From an uncultured Clostridia bacterium (GTDB lineage: Bacteria; Bacillota; Clostridia; UBA1212), in the NCBI GenBank assembly GCA_947304585.1, contig CAMZBI010000004.1, positions 1 to 64,000 on the forward strand: 64,000 bases of DNA. The letters run 5' to 3'. Shown in pieces: positions 1 through 7,419 of this stretch (positions are counted from its first letter, which is position 1; every line of letters begins with the position of its first letter). The notes beneath the pieces are model-generated. The model was given only the letters and a program-made list of their open reading frames with translations. It was not told the DNA's origin and ran no database searches. Position numbers and translations under genes: made by a program.

Positions 1-16
1 AACTGATAAATGTGCC

Positions 17-51
17 GAGAGCGGGGAGGAAAAACATCCGTCCCCGCTCTC
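17..51 (+). terminator. Strong hairpin, probably the end of an upstream operon
   Basis: A perfect 11-bp inverted repeat (17-27 with 41-51) encloses a 13-nt loop. It is followed by CAAAACAT rather than a T run, so it is an imperfect intrinsic terminator. It probably closes a + strand gene left of the window. Confidence 0.5.
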
Positions 52-192
52 AAAACATATGCTTTAGCACTAGTTTTAACCTTGAACTCCTAAAGTCAGG
101 TTATATCACAGCCCCGGCTTTGGCGAAAGAGCAGACTTCAGAAGGAAAATCTGTCATGATTGCCGGTGGATCGTATGCTGAATTCTCAAAAA

Positions 193-225
193 TGTATTGC
201 AATCCGCAATACAAAGTGCTATATT
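193..225 (+). promoter_or_regulatory. Promoter and palindromic operator of the antitoxin gene
   Basis: A perfect inverted repeat, TGTATTGC (193-200) and GCAATACA (206-213) around 5 nt, overlaps a promoter with -35 TTGCAA (197-202), a 17-nt spacer and -10 TATATT (220-225). It lies 30 nt before the RelB-like gene. Antitoxins of this family repress their own operon through such palindromes, so autoregulation is the natural reading (inference). Confidence 0.65.
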
Positions 226-254
226 ACACATGAAAACTGACGGAGGATATACCA

Positions 255-551
255 ATGGCAACCAAAACCGCTAACGTAACAGCAAGAATACAGCCGGAGA
301 TCAAGGAACAGGCAGAAGCCGTACTCGACAAGATCGGCATTCCCGTATCAGTACTGATCGATACGTTATACAGACAGATCATTATGACAGGCGGTATCCC
401 GTATTCGTTGTCTGTTCCGCGCATTGCAACTCTTGACGGCATGGATAAGGAACAGTTCGATGCAATGATGCAGAAGGGATATGACGAAGCTCAGGCGGGA
501 ACAGGCCTTTCGGTGGATGAGGCGTTCAAGAAAGGCAGTGAGGTCATTTGA
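255..551 (+). CDS. RelB/DinJ-family antitoxin
   Basis: This 98-residue protein has the RelB/DinJ layout. An N-terminal ribbon-helix-helix segment (about residues 5-45, core TANVTARIQPEIKEQAEAVL followed by a second helix rich in I, V and L) binds DNA. A variable acidic C-terminal tail (about 60-98) normally wraps the toxin. The start is ATG at 255, preceded by GGAGG at 242-246. In a working type II module the protein neutralises a RelE/ParE mRNA interferase or gyrase poison and represses the operon through the upstream palindrome. Its partner reading frame starts 3 nt after its stop but is broken, so the antitoxin may now be an orphan that still acts as a repressor or as an anti-addiction factor. 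Confidence 0.85.
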   Translation: MATKTANVTARIQPEIKEQAEAVLDKIGIPVSVLIDTLYRQIIMTGGIPYSLSVPRIATLDGMDKEQFDAMMQKGYDEAQAGTGLSVDEAFKKGSEVI

Positions 552-553
552 AT

Positions 554-748
554 ATGGAGTATTCTGTCAAACTGACACCAAGCGCAATCGCACAGATTCA
601 GGAGACGATTGGGTACATATCGAAGGTGTTGCTGGTGCCGGCGGAAGACAGGGACTTCAGGTATTACCGGATCGACAGAAAATGACCGACAGATGGGGAT
701 TCAATAAAAGACATTGGCGATCCCGGAAGACGGGGACCGCTTGACTGA
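554..748 (+). pseudogene. Truncated RelE/ParE-like toxin remnant
   Basis: An ATG at 554, 3 nt after the antitoxin stop, opens a frame starting MEYSVKLTPSAIAQIQETIG, the usual beginning of RelE/ParE toxins of the DinJ-linked type. After about 27 residues the frame jumps to what looks like the late strand of the fold (RDFRYYRID) and meets TGA at 683-685, giving only 43 residues. The family is normally 90-110 residues. The same frame continues after the stop with a GRRGPL string that recalls the family C-terminal motif GRRD, up to TGA at 746-748. A large internal deletion plus a stop is the simplest explanation. Family assignment rests on the short N-terminus and on gene order. Confidence 0.6.
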
Positions 749-766
749 GGGACAGAGGAGAGACCG

Positions 767-1141
767 ATGGACATTAACGAAATATACAAAAGCGTTCTTG
801 AGGCTGACAGAGCAGCCGTTGTCATCTGTGATCTTGACCACAAGATCGTTTACATGAATCCTGCGGCAGTGAACCGCTATCAAAAACGGGGCGGCAAGGA
901 ACTGCTTGGCAAGAGTATCCTGGACTGCCATAACGGCAAATCCGGAGAGATTATAAAAATAGTTGTTGACTGGTTCAAAAAATCGGAGGACAACGATCTG
1001 GTTTACACCTTTCACAACGAAAAAGAAAACAAGGACGTTTACATGGTCGCGCTTCGGGATGGTGCCGGGAAACTCATTGGCTATTACGAGAAGCACGAAT
1101 ACCGGAACCGGGAGACCATGGAGATGTACGATTTGAGATGA
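767..1141 (+). CDS. Single-PAS-domain sensor protein
   Basis: The 124-residue protein is essentially one PAS domain (about 5-115). It has the typical N-terminal DRAAVVICDLDHKIVYMNPA strand-helix core, the RYQKRGGKELLGKS segment and a closing GYYEKHEYR strand. No output domain or membrane segment is attached, so it is a free soluble sensor or adaptor that may bind a small ligand or cofactor; the ligand cannot be read from sequence. The ATG is preceded by GAGGAGAG at a good distance. The HD-domain gene follows after 33 nt, so the two may be co-transcribed. Similar stand-alone PAS proteins are common in Clostridia with no assigned role. Confidence 0.8.
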   Translation: MDINEIYKSVLEADRAAVVICDLDHKIVYMNPAAVNRYQKRGGKELLGKSILDCHNGKSGEIIKIVVDWFKKSEDNDLVYTFHNEKENKDVYMVALRDGAGKLIGYYEKHEYRNRETMEMYDLR

Positions 1142-1174
1142 GGGTGCAAAGCGATAGCTTAGGAGGGCAAAACC

Positions 1175-1828
1175 ATGCTTGACCGAAACCTTGTAGAAAA
1201 AACCGAGGCGTTTCTGAAACGCAAATTTGACGTGGCCAAATATCTTAACGAACATCCCGACGCCAAGGCCTACCGCCTGGAGCACACCTATCGCGTGGCC
1301 AATATTGGCAGGGAGATCGCCCGGAAGGAGGGCTTTGACGAGACCGAGATGGTCATCGCCTGCCTGCTCCACGACGTTTCTTATTGCGAGGAGTTCGGGG
1401 AAAACGGCTGGCCGGAGCACGGGCGGCGGGCTGCCTGCATTGCGCGGCCGTTCCTGACCGAGCTGGGACTGACCGGGGACCGCATTGACGATATTTGCTA
1501 CGGGATCGCGATCCACGTTGACGACAAGGCGGATTTCCCCGGGGAGAGGACGCCCTTTGCGCTTTCCGTTGGCGACGCCGACAACATCGACCGCTTCGAC
1601 GTGTACCGCATCCATGAGACACTTGCCAATGACCGATTCCTGGACAAGGATTTTGACGACAAACTGGAGTACTGCCGGGCGCGGCTTGCGCGGCTAAATG
1701 AGCTGATCAACATGCCGATGGCAACCGAAACCGCCGGGGAGCTTTGGCGGGAACGGCTGTCGTTTTATATCTCGTTTTATGATAAAATGGTCAGGCAGCT
1801 TGAGTGCAGCAAAAGCGTGAAAGATTGA
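1175..1828 (+). CDS. HD-domain phosphohydrolase
   Basis: A 217-residue protein of the HD superfamily of metal-dependent phosphohydrolases. The metal-binding signature is visible as an early His (HTYRVANIGREIA), then CLLHDVSY with the adjacent HD pair, a later His in PEHGRRAA, and an Asp in SVGDADNIDRFD. That is the H...HD...H...D order of the fold. Family members hydrolyse nucleotides or other phosphate esters; the substrate here is unknown. The ATG follows a strong AGGAGGG site. It sits between the PAS gene and a small membrane protein, all on the + strand. No regulatory domain is fused. Confidence 0.85.
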   Translation: MLDRNLVEKTEAFLKRKFDVAKYLNEHPDAKAYRLEHTYRVANIGREIARKEGFDETEMVIACLLHDVSYCEEFGENGWPEHGRRAACIARPFLTELGLTGDRIDDICYGIAIHVDDKADFPGERTPFALSVGDADNIDRFDVYRIHETLANDRFLDKDFDDKLEYCRARLARLNELINMPMATETAGELWRERLSFYISFYDKMVRQLECSKSVKD

Positions 1829-1864
1829 TGAATGCGGTGCCGCGGGAGCGGAAAGGTGGCTAAA

Positions 1865-2206
1865 ATGGCCGAAAAGAAAGACAAACTGCGCGTATTCCCC
1901 TTCATAGAGCTTATACCCTTCGTGTTTTACGTGCTTGCGGTGCTGTACGTTGCAACGCCGACCTCCTTTTGGACTGAAAAGGGCCTTACGGTCATTCAAA
2001 ACATTGGCGTCACGGCGATTCCGCTGGGTTTGATCACCGGGGCTGCATTGGCAATTATCGGCTTCGTAATGCTGCGCAGATTGCAGGGCTGGAGAAAAAC
2101 CGCAACACTGGTTCTCAGCGTATTTCACGGGGCAGCTTATGCAATTGCGGTGTGCGGCGGGGCGGTTTTTGTATGCCTGATTTTAGGCGGTGCTCTCGGC
2201 CATTGA
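1865..2206 (+). CDS. Small three-helix membrane protein, function unknown
   Basis: About 113 residues from ATG 1865. This start is preferred over an upstream in-frame ATG at 1832 because AAAGGTGG lies just before it and the upstream codons look non-coding. A short charged head (MAEKKDKLR) is followed by three hydrophobic segments at roughly residues 13-33, 50-75 and 85-110. The arrangement suggests an integral membrane protein with its N-terminus inside. No family motif is recognised. It is followed at 33 nt by a lipoprotein gene, so the pair may form an envelope operon. Confidence 0.6.
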   Translation: MAEKKDKLRVFPFIELIPFVFYVLAVLYVATPTSFWTEKGLTVIQNIGVTAIPLGLITGAALAIIGFVMLRRLQGWRKTATLVLSVFHGAAYAIAVCGGAVFVCLILGGALGH

Positions 2207-2238
2207 CGAGGATTACTGGATTTATAGGAGAAAAATCA

Positions 2239-2739
2239 GTGAAAAAACTTCTTTGTCTGGGTTTGGCGATGATCGTTGGGGTGCTCTTCCTTGCCGGCTG
2301 CGCACGGATCGAAAACAAAGCCGTCCTTGTAAACGACAACGCATCAGGCCTTATCGACCGGGTCTTTTACGCAAACAATTACGTCCGCGGAGCCTGCTAC
2401 GACGACACGGTGCTTGAGGACGAATCTTACCCTGATTCAAGATACTTCGTTATCCGAAGCCAGGACGATTTCGACAACGTGTTCGCTCCGGGCGTTGCCG
2501 TTGACGCGGATCCCGAGGGTGATATCCTTCTGGTGTACACCTTCACGTCTGTATACGTGAGACCGATCAAACTGAAGCATTTGTACGCAGACGGCGGGCG
2601 GATATTTGTTGAACTGAGCATGGAACGAAGTGTTTTCGAAGCAGGAGTGGCGGATGCCTGCAGCCCCTTTCAGCGGTACGTGATCATCAGAATGCTCAAG
2701 ACGGATATTTCGGAATTTGAGATCACAGTAACAGAGTAG
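2239..2739 (+). CDS. Putative lipoprotein
   Basis: A 166-residue protein starting at GTG 2239, chosen because GGAG at 2227-2230 sits at the right distance and because the sequence then begins exactly with a lipoprotein signal: KKLL, a hydrophobic stretch LCLGLAMIVGVLFL, and the lipobox LAGC, with the cysteine near residue 17. The mature part is mixed alpha/beta with no recognised domain. It should be acylated and anchored on the outer face of the cytoplasmic membrane. Upstream codons in the same frame overlap the previous gene and look spurious. Confidence 0.7.
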   Translation: MKKLLCLGLAMIVGVLFLAGCARIENKAVLVNDNASGLIDRVFYANNYVRGACYDDTVLEDESYPDSRYFVIRSQDDFDNVFAPGVAVDADPEGDILLVYTFTSVYVRPIKLKHLYADGGRIFVELSMERSVFEAGVADACSPFQRYVIIRMLKTDISEFEITVTE

Positions 2740-2811
2740 GATCGCATTGGCTAGGACCCGTCAGGGGATTTCCGGAAAACAGTCACTTGGCGGGATAACA
2801 GAAAAATAAAA

Positions 2812-3441
2812 ATGAGAATTTACATCGTACGACATGGAGAAACCGTCCTTAACGCCAAGGGAGTCTTTCAGGGGCGAACTGACGAACCGCTGAACCAAAA
2901 CGGGCGTGATCTTGCGGAAATGACCGGCAAGGCCATGAAGGGCATTCATTTTGACCGTTGTTTTTCCAGCCCTCTTGACCGGGCGAAGGAGACCGCGTCG
3001 ATCATTCTCCGCGAAAGCGGCAACGATATTCCGGTTGAGACCGACGACCGTGTGATCGAAATGAATTTCGGCGACATGGAGGGAAAACCGTTCTCCGAAA
3101 TGGGCGACGAAGGCCTAAAGTTTTATTTCGACGCCTTTCATTTTGCGGGATTTCCAAACGGGGAGACCATTCAGGACGTCTGCGGCAGGACCCAGGAATT
3201 CCTGAAGGAGATAATTGCCAATGACGACGGCAAAACCTGCCTCGTAAGCACCCACGGCTGTGCAATGAGGGGCATGGTCAATTACCTTTCGGACAATCCG
3301 GCTGATTTCTGGTTCGGCCGTGCTCCCTACAACTGCTCTTTTACGATCGTTGAGGCAGAAGGGGGAGTGGCCCGCATTACCGATATTAATAAGGTTTATT
3401 ACGACGAAAGCCTGATCAAAGATCCTTTCGCAAAGAAATAA
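2812..3441 (+). CDS. Histidine phosphatase (phosphoglycerate mutase-like)
   Basis: A 209-residue member of the histidine phosphatase superfamily. The catalytic RHGE signature is at residues 7-10 (IVRHGETVLNAKGVFQGR). The second core Arg is in SSPLDRAKETA, the general acid Glu in EMNFGDMEGKP, and the late His in LVSTHGCAMRG. The fold transfers phosphate through a phosphohistidine and acts on small phosphorylated metabolites. Members near this size include cobalamin-pathway phosphatases and PhoE-like broad phosphatases, and nothing here discriminates between them. Start ATG 2812; no clear Shine-Dalgarno site is visible. Confidence 0.88.
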   Translation: MRIYIVRHGETVLNAKGVFQGRTDEPLNQNGRDLAEMTGKAMKGIHFDRCFSSPLDRAKETASIILRESGNDIPVETDDRVIEMNFGDMEGKPFSEMGDEGLKFYFDAFHFAGFPNGETIQDVCGRTQEFLKEIIANDDGKTCLVSTHGCAMRGMVNYLSDNPADFWFGRAPYNCSFTIVEAEGGVARITDINKVYYDESLIKDPFAKK

Positions 3442-3491
3442 TTCGTACGAATTTCGGTTTGAGGGGACAGTCTGTAATTATATAGGCACGG

Positions 3492-3507
3492 CAAACCGGG
3501 ATTTGCG
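3492..3507 (+). repeat. Hairpin repeat, right half only (copy A)
   Basis: Contains CAAACCGGGATTTGCG, the right arm of the dispersed repeat described at 4196-4241. It is immediately followed by CAGGAG, which serves as ribosome binding site of the nucleotidyltransferase gene at 3526. Confidence 0.6.
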
Positions 3508-3525
3508 CAGGAGAAACAGAACACA

Positions 3526-4191
3526 ATGCTTGATATTGAAGACTATTTGAAAAAGCTGATCAGCGAGTGTAAAAACGCTTTCAGCGGCCGGTTGCTGTAT
3601 GTTGGACTTCAAGGCAGTTATATGCGTGGTGAAGCGACCGATAAAAGTGATTTGGACGTAATGATAATCCTTGAGAATTTTTCCGTCGCGGATATGGATG
3701 CGTACCGGGAAATCCTGAAAAAGACAGGGCATTATGAGAAGTCCTGCGGGTTCATTTGCGGAAAAAACGAAATAACACGGTGGAATCCTCTTGAGGTTTG
3801 CCATTTACTGCACACAACCAAAGATTTATTCGGCAAATTGAAAGATTTTCTTCCGCCTGCGACGCGGGAAGACGAGATCAATTATGTCAAACTGAGTTTG
3901 GGGAATCTGTATCACGAACTGTGCCATCGCTATATTCATGCCGACCGGGAGAAGAACATTGCGGCATTTCGCGGCACGTGCAAAGGCGCATTTTTCTTGA
4001 TTCAGAATCTGCATTATCTGGAGAGCGGATCGTTTGCAGTGACAAAGCGTGATCTTATAAAACAAGTATGCGAAGCGGATCGCTTTGTGCTTGAGGCGGC
4101 GGAATTGCCGGATGACTTTGATAAGGCTTTTCGGCTTTTGTTCAGTTGGTGCCAAAATGCATTCGTTCGGATCGATATACTTCACGGATAG
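3526..4191 (+). CDS. Nucleotidyltransferase-domain protein
   Basis: The 221-residue protein has the nucleotidyltransferase-fold signature GSYMRGEATDKSDLDVMI near residues 30-48, which is the GSx(5-8)SDxD pattern. The two aspartates bind the metal of the transferred nucleotide; a third acidic residue is expected further on. The C-terminal half is helical, as in aminoglycoside-type or MNT-like nucleotidyltransferases. Substrate unknown: antibiotic modification or protein/tRNA nucleotidylation are both seen in the superfamily. The ATG is preceded by CAGGAG. It is the first gene of the cassette-like block; hairpin repeats lie on both sides. Confidence 0.75.
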   Translation: MLDIEDYLKKLISECKNAFSGRLLYVGLQGSYMRGEATDKSDLDVMIILENFSVADMDAYREILKKTGHYEKSCGFICGKNEITRWNPLEVCHLLHTTKDLFGKLKDFLPPATREDEINYVKLSLGNLYHELCHRYIHADREKNIAAFRGTCKGAFFLIQNLHYLESGSFAVTKRDLIKQVCEADRFVLEAAELPDDFDKAFRLLFSWCQNAFVRIDILHG

Positions 4192-4195
4192 TAAC

Positions 4196-4241
4196 AAAAT
4201 CCGGTTTGTCGAAAAAAACGATCCCTGCAAACCGGGATTTG
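4196..4241 (+). repeat. Hairpin repeat, full copy (copy B)
   Basis: Left arm CAAAATCCGGTTTG and right arm CAAACCGGGATTTG pair at 12 of 14 positions, with an inner TCG/CGA step and a TCCCTG bulge before the right arm. It fills the gap between the nucleotidyltransferase stop and the first chrA gene. The outermost bases read AAC and GTT. Confidence 0.7.
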
Positions 4242-4269
4242 TTGGTACATTTGAAATGAATGGTTGAGA

Positions 4270-4845
4270 ATGATGAAACCCTTATTGGACCTTTTTTTAA
4301 CGTTTTCGAAAATAGGGTTGTTTACTTTTGGCGGCGGATACGCGATGATCTCAATGATCGAAAACGCTTGCGTTACAAAAAAAGAGTGGATCACCCACGA
4401 AGAAATGATGGAAATAACGGTAATAGCCGAATCAACGCCGGGCCCTATCGCGATCAACTGCGCTACTTATGTGGGATTGAAGAAGAAAGGCTTTTGGGGC
4501 GCCGTCGCAGCGACGCTTGGCGTGGTTATTCCTTCTTTTCTCATCATTCTTCTCATATCTTTCTTTCTCGACCACTTCCTTGAAATCAAATGGGTTGCAA
4601 GCGCATTCAAAGGGATCAAGATCGCGGTCGGCATACTGATTCTTGATGCGGCAATAAAGATGATTGCCAAAATGAAAAAGGAAGCTCTTCCGATCATTAT
4701 TCTTTCAGTCGCTTTTGTCGCTATGATGCTGATAAACGTATTCGCACTGCGGATCTCGACAATCGTTCTAATGCTTGCCGCTGCGCTTGCCGGGTTATCC
4801 ATTTACCTGATACAGCGTTATAAGGATAAGGAGGCGTCAAAATGA
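4270..4845 (+). CDS. chrA: Half-size ChrA chromate transporter, first subunit
   Basis: About 191 residues with five or six hydrophobic segments and the ChrA hallmarks: an N-terminal FSKIGLFTFGGGYAMISMI and the ESTPGPIAINCATYVG motif near residues 55-70. It belongs to the short-chain CHR group, where two adjacent half-length proteins work as a pair. Known long-chain relatives export chromate by proton antiport; the native substrate of many short members is not established. The start is probably ATG 4270 (a TTG lies 6 nt upstream); the ribosome site is weak. The stop overlaps the next ATG (ATGA), so translation is coupled. Confidence 0.85.
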   Translation: MMKPLLDLFLTFSKIGLFTFGGGYAMISMIENACVTKKEWITHEEMMEITVIAESTPGPIAINCATYVGLKKKGFWGAVAATLGVVIPSFLIILLISFFLDHFLEIKWVASAFKGIKIAVGILILDAAIKMIAKMKKEALPIIILSVAFVAMMLINVFALRISTIVLMLAAALAGLSIYLIQRYKDKEASK

Positions 4846-5405
4846 TCCTCCTTGAATTGTTCCTCGGCTTTTTTGAAATCGGCTGCTTTTCTTTCGGCGG
4901 AGCGTACGGAGCGATCCCGCTGATCCGCGAGGTAGTGTTGTCGTACGGATGGATCGAGGAAGAAAAGCTGTCGTATATGATCGCCGTCAGTGAAAGCACG
5001 CCCGGTTCGATCATGGTGAATCTGGCGACGTACATCGGAAGCGCAAAGGCGGGAGTCCTTGGCTCGGTCATTGCAACCGTTGCAGTTATTCTCCCTGCGT
5101 TTCTGATTGTGATCATACTGACGATTCTTTTGAAAAAACTCATCAAAAACGGCGCTTTTCAGTCGATGCTCGGTGCTTTGAAGGCGTGCGTGACCGGTAT
5201 CATTCTCGCCACCGGTGCTTATATGATACTTATGAACTGTATCAAAAGCGTCAACAGCGTCTCCGTCGACTATACCGTGATCATTATGACCGTTGCTTTA
5301 GGTGTCGTATACTTCGGCTCAAAGAAGATCATAAAAAACGGAATTTCGCCAATTATACTGATTTGCATTGCCGGTTTCGCGGGGGTATTCGTATTTGGAT
5401 GGTAA
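4842..5405 (+). CDS. chrA: Half-size ChrA chromate transporter, second subunit
   Basis: A 187-residue paralogue of the preceding gene with the same landmarks: GFFEIGCFSFGGAYGAIPLI at the N-terminus and SESTPGSIMVNLATYIG near residues 52-68, then hydrophobic helices. It overlaps the first gene by 4 nt and has AAGGAGG inside the end of that gene, as expected for a heteromeric short-chain CHR pair in one membrane. The pair is the only transport function in the cassette-like block. A full copy of the hairpin repeat follows its stop. Confidence 0.85.
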   Translation: MILLELFLGFFEIGCFSFGGAYGAIPLIREVVLSYGWIEEEKLSYMIAVSESTPGSIMVNLATYIGSAKAGVLGSVIATVAVILPAFLIVIILTILLKKLIKNGAFQSMLGALKACVTGIILATGAYMILMNCIKSVNSVSVDYTVIIMTVALGVVYFGSKKIIKNGISPIILICIAGFAGVFVFGW

Positions 5406-5416
5406 AGAATAACGAC

Positions 5417-5467
5417 ATATTCCGGCTTGTCGAAACAGTATTGATCCCGATAAACCGGGATTTGCGG
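5417..5467 (+). repeat. Hairpin repeat, full copy (copy C)
   Basis: Same architecture as copy B: a left arm with TTCCGGCTTGTCGA, an inner GATCCCGAT and a right arm AAACCGGGATTTG. The right arm runs directly into GCGGAGTG, the ribosome site of the small frame at 5479. Confidence 0.7.
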
Positions 5468-5478
5468 AGTGAAATCGT

Positions 5479-5613
5479 ATGAAACAGTTAGGTAATATAA
5501 GCATAGAAAAATCTGGGAAAGATGTTGATTTGACATACGACAGTTTTATTGTTACGCTTTATTCGATAGAGTCGCCCGATAAAACAGTTGTTTTACGATA
5601 TAACATTGATTAA
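5479..5613 (+). CDS. Short hypothetical reading frame, possibly a gene 5' fragment
   Basis: A 44-residue frame opens at ATG 5479, 9 nt after GCGGAG supplied by the hairpin repeat. It reads MKQLGNISIEKSGKDVDLTY and continues as an amphipathic beta-like stretch ending in VVLRYNID. It has good codon character for its length but no recognised family. It may be a real micro-protein or the surviving start of a longer cassette gene cut off before the next gene at 5658. Confidence 0.35.
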   Translation: MKQLGNISIEKSGKDVDLTYDSFIVTLYSIESPDKTVVLRYNID

Positions 5614-5657
5614 CGTTAGCGCTTAAGACATAATATTAGGGGGGAGGTTCTGCCTGA

Positions 5658-6338
5658 ATGAATCCTAAATCGTCAAGTTCGGAAATAGTTACCACAAAAG
5701 CGGAAGTGTTCGAAATTATGGGCAACTATTACGGTAGCGCTATATACCGAGATGCTATTAGAATTAAGCTGACAAAAGCGGAACTGACTCTGATCACCTC
5801 ATTGCTTGACGAGATCAACGCCCTTGGTTACCAGTTCTCAAACCTTCACAAACTGACTGACAAGGCAGATTTACGTTTCATGCCAATTCTGCTGAAGTAT
5901 TACGAACTGTGTGAACGCAAAGAATGGTTGATTGATTTGATGTGCCACAAGGAATACGCCGAGTACACTCCAATCATTGTCGAAAAATATCAATGTACAA
6001 CTGATCGAGAACTTCGATTCAGACTTTCAAATGCGCTTTACGCAATGAGGAAAAGGCAATATGTTCCGTGTTATCTCGATATCGTAAACAATCCTGATTA
6101 TATTGGTCAAAACGATTTGATTCCCGTGATTCTCTGTAAGTATCATGTACAATTGTTTTCATCACGGTTTATAGAACTTTACAGACTTGTTCCCGAGGCG
6201 GTCGTCTGGAATTTGGCAAAGTACGGATACATGCTTCGCGATCCGAATATGCTTCCATTGTTAGAGGAACTTACTAATGCCGAAGACAAAGACATTGCGG
6301 CTTTTGCCAGGAAATCCGTACGAGCGTTCTTTGCTTGA
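5658..6338 (+). CDS. Hypothetical helical (HEAT-like) protein
   Basis: A 226-residue protein, no family recognised with certainty. It is almost entirely predicted helix with repeating short helix pairs (for example DLRFMPILLKYYELCERKEW, then TPIIVEKYQ, YVPCYLDIVNN, LLEELTNAEDKDIAAFARKS), which resembles HEAT-type solenoid repeats used for protein contacts. It has no signal peptide and no membrane segment. The ATG at 5658 follows GGGGGGAGG at a workable distance. It lies in the cassette-like block, with hairpin repeats before the preceding small frame and after its own stop. Confidence 0.6.
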   Translation: MNPKSSSSEIVTTKAEVFEIMGNYYGSAIYRDAIRIKLTKAELTLITSLLDEINALGYQFSNLHKLTDKADLRFMPILLKYYELCERKEWLIDLMCHKEYAEYTPIIVEKYQCTTDRELRFRLSNALYAMRKRQYVPCYLDIVNNPDYIGQNDLIPVILCKYHVQLFSSRFIELYRLVPEAVVWNLAKYGYMLRDPNMLPLLEELTNAEDKDIAAFARKSVRAFFA

Positions 6339-6348
6339 ATCATATAGA

Positions 6349-6364
6349 CAAATTCCGGGTTGTG
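6349..6364 (+). repeat. Hairpin repeat, left half only (copy D)
   Basis: CAAATTCCGGGTTGTG matches the left arm of the repeat; no right arm follows before the Fic gene. Confidence 0.4.
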
Positions 6365-6369
6365 ATCGT

Positions 6370-6442
6370 ATCTTTACTTTTTGCCAAGATCGTGCAAAAA
6401 AACTTTACTTTTTCTTCCAAAAGAGCTATAATAAGTAAAGAT
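6370..6442 (+). promoter_or_regulatory. Promoter of the Fic gene with repeated candidate operators
   Basis: The word CTTTACTTTTT occurs at about 6372 and again at about 6401. Its inverted form AAGTAAAG is at 6434-6441, so the copies bracket a promoter with -10 TATAAT at 6427-6432 and a -35-like TTTACT about 18 nt before it. The downstream protein begins with a helix-turn-helix domain, so these are candidate sites for self-repression (inference). Confidence 0.5.
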
Positions 6443-6460
6443 TTAAGCGGAGGCTGTTTT

Positions 6461-7366
6461 ATGCTTTCATATAACGGACTGGAACAAAAACTGAGAGAGC
6501 AAAACATTGGACGATCCGAGCTCACAAAACTGCTGGGAATCTCTTCCAGAACGGTGGCAAAGATTGGCAAGGGGGAAAAACTATCGCGGGGCGTGATGGA
6601 AAGACTCGCCAATTATTTCGGATGCGCTCCCGAAGAGCTTTGCCGTGAGATATCGGATAATCCGATACTTCAAACTCTGCGGGAAGAAAAAGAAGCGAAG
6701 ATCTCCGGAGGGCTTTATCATGAGCTGCAGGTACGCATGACCTACAACTCCAACCACATCGAGGGAAGCCGTTTGACAGAAGATCAAACCAGGCTGATAT
6801 TTGAAACGAACATGCTGAATATCGGGGATGGAGTACAGGTGGACGACGTGTTGGAAACGGTACACCATTTCCGCGCTATTGACTACGTCATTGATTCGGC
6901 GGACGAGATTCTTTCCGAGGAGATCATTAAAAAACTCCACTATTTTCTCAAGCATGACACCAAAGGTTCAATGCTTGAATGGTTTGCCGTTGGCGACTAT
7001 AAAAAACGGCCTAACGTGGTCGGCGGGCACGAGACGGTGAAGCCGAAAGACGTTCCGGCACGGATGAAGGCGCTGCTTGACGAATACAATGGAAAGCAAA
7101 ACGTGACGGTCAACGATATTATCGCGTTCCACGCCGAATTTGAAAAGATCCATCCCTTCCAGGACGGCAACGGGCGCGTGGGAAGACTTGTCGCACTGAA
7201 AGAATGCCTGCGGTTTGGCATTGTGCCTTTTCTTATCGAGGATTCAAAAAAGGCATATTACTACCGCGGATTGTCAGAGTGGGACAATGAAAAAGGTTGG
7301 CTCACAGACACCTGCCTTGACGGACAGGACACGTTTAAAAAACTGCTTGCAAAGTTTGAAATATGA
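6461..7366 (+). CDS. HTH-Fic protein (AMPylation enzyme with DNA-binding domain)
   Basis: About 301 residues from ATG 6461, chosen because GCGGAGG precedes it at 7 nt and the domain begins right there; an upstream in-frame ATG at 6335 would run through the promoter. Residues 1-60 are an XRE-like helix-turn-helix (LTKLLGISSRTVAKIGKGEK). The Fic core has the full active motif HPFQDGNGRVGRL, whose His is the catalytic base. NSNHIEG near residue 98 matches the inhibitory [ST]xxxE[GN] helix, placed N-terminal as in class II Fic proteins, so activity should be self-inhibited. Fic enzymes transfer AMP to hydroxyl side chains of proteins. The target is unknown. Confidence 0.9.
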   Translation: MLSYNGLEQKLREQNIGRSELTKLLGISSRTVAKIGKGEKLSRGVMERLANYFGCAPEELCREISDNPILQTLREEKEAKISGGLYHELQVRMTYNSNHIEGSRLTEDQTRLIFETNMLNIGDGVQVDDVLETVHHFRAIDYVIDSADEILSEEIIKKLHYFLKHDTKGSMLEWFAVGDYKKRPNVVGGHETVKPKDVPARMKALLDEYNGKQNVTVNDIIAFHAEFEKIHPFQDGNGRVGRLVALKECLRFGIVPFLIEDSKKAYYYRGLSEWDNEKGWLTDTCLDGQDTFKKLLAKFEI

Positions 7367-7389
7367 TCCTGAAACTGTGAAGGACAGCA

Positions 7390-7407
7390 CAAAATCCGGC
7401 TTGTCGA
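7390..7407 (+). repeat. Hairpin repeat, left half only (copy E)
   Basis: CAAAATCCGGCTTGTCGA, the left arm plus the inner TCGA, lies between the Fic stop and the next GNAT gene. Confidence 0.5.
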
Positions 7408-7419
7408 GGTGAAAGACAG

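Noticed and set aside
12..233. 73-residue frame at the left edge
   Set aside because: It runs through the hairpin and the antitoxin promoter and has no protein-like features.
701..1615. 304-residue open frame on the minus strand
   Set aside because: It lies opposite the PAS and HD genes, has no ribosome site and no recognisable domain; the + strand proteins carry clear family motifs.
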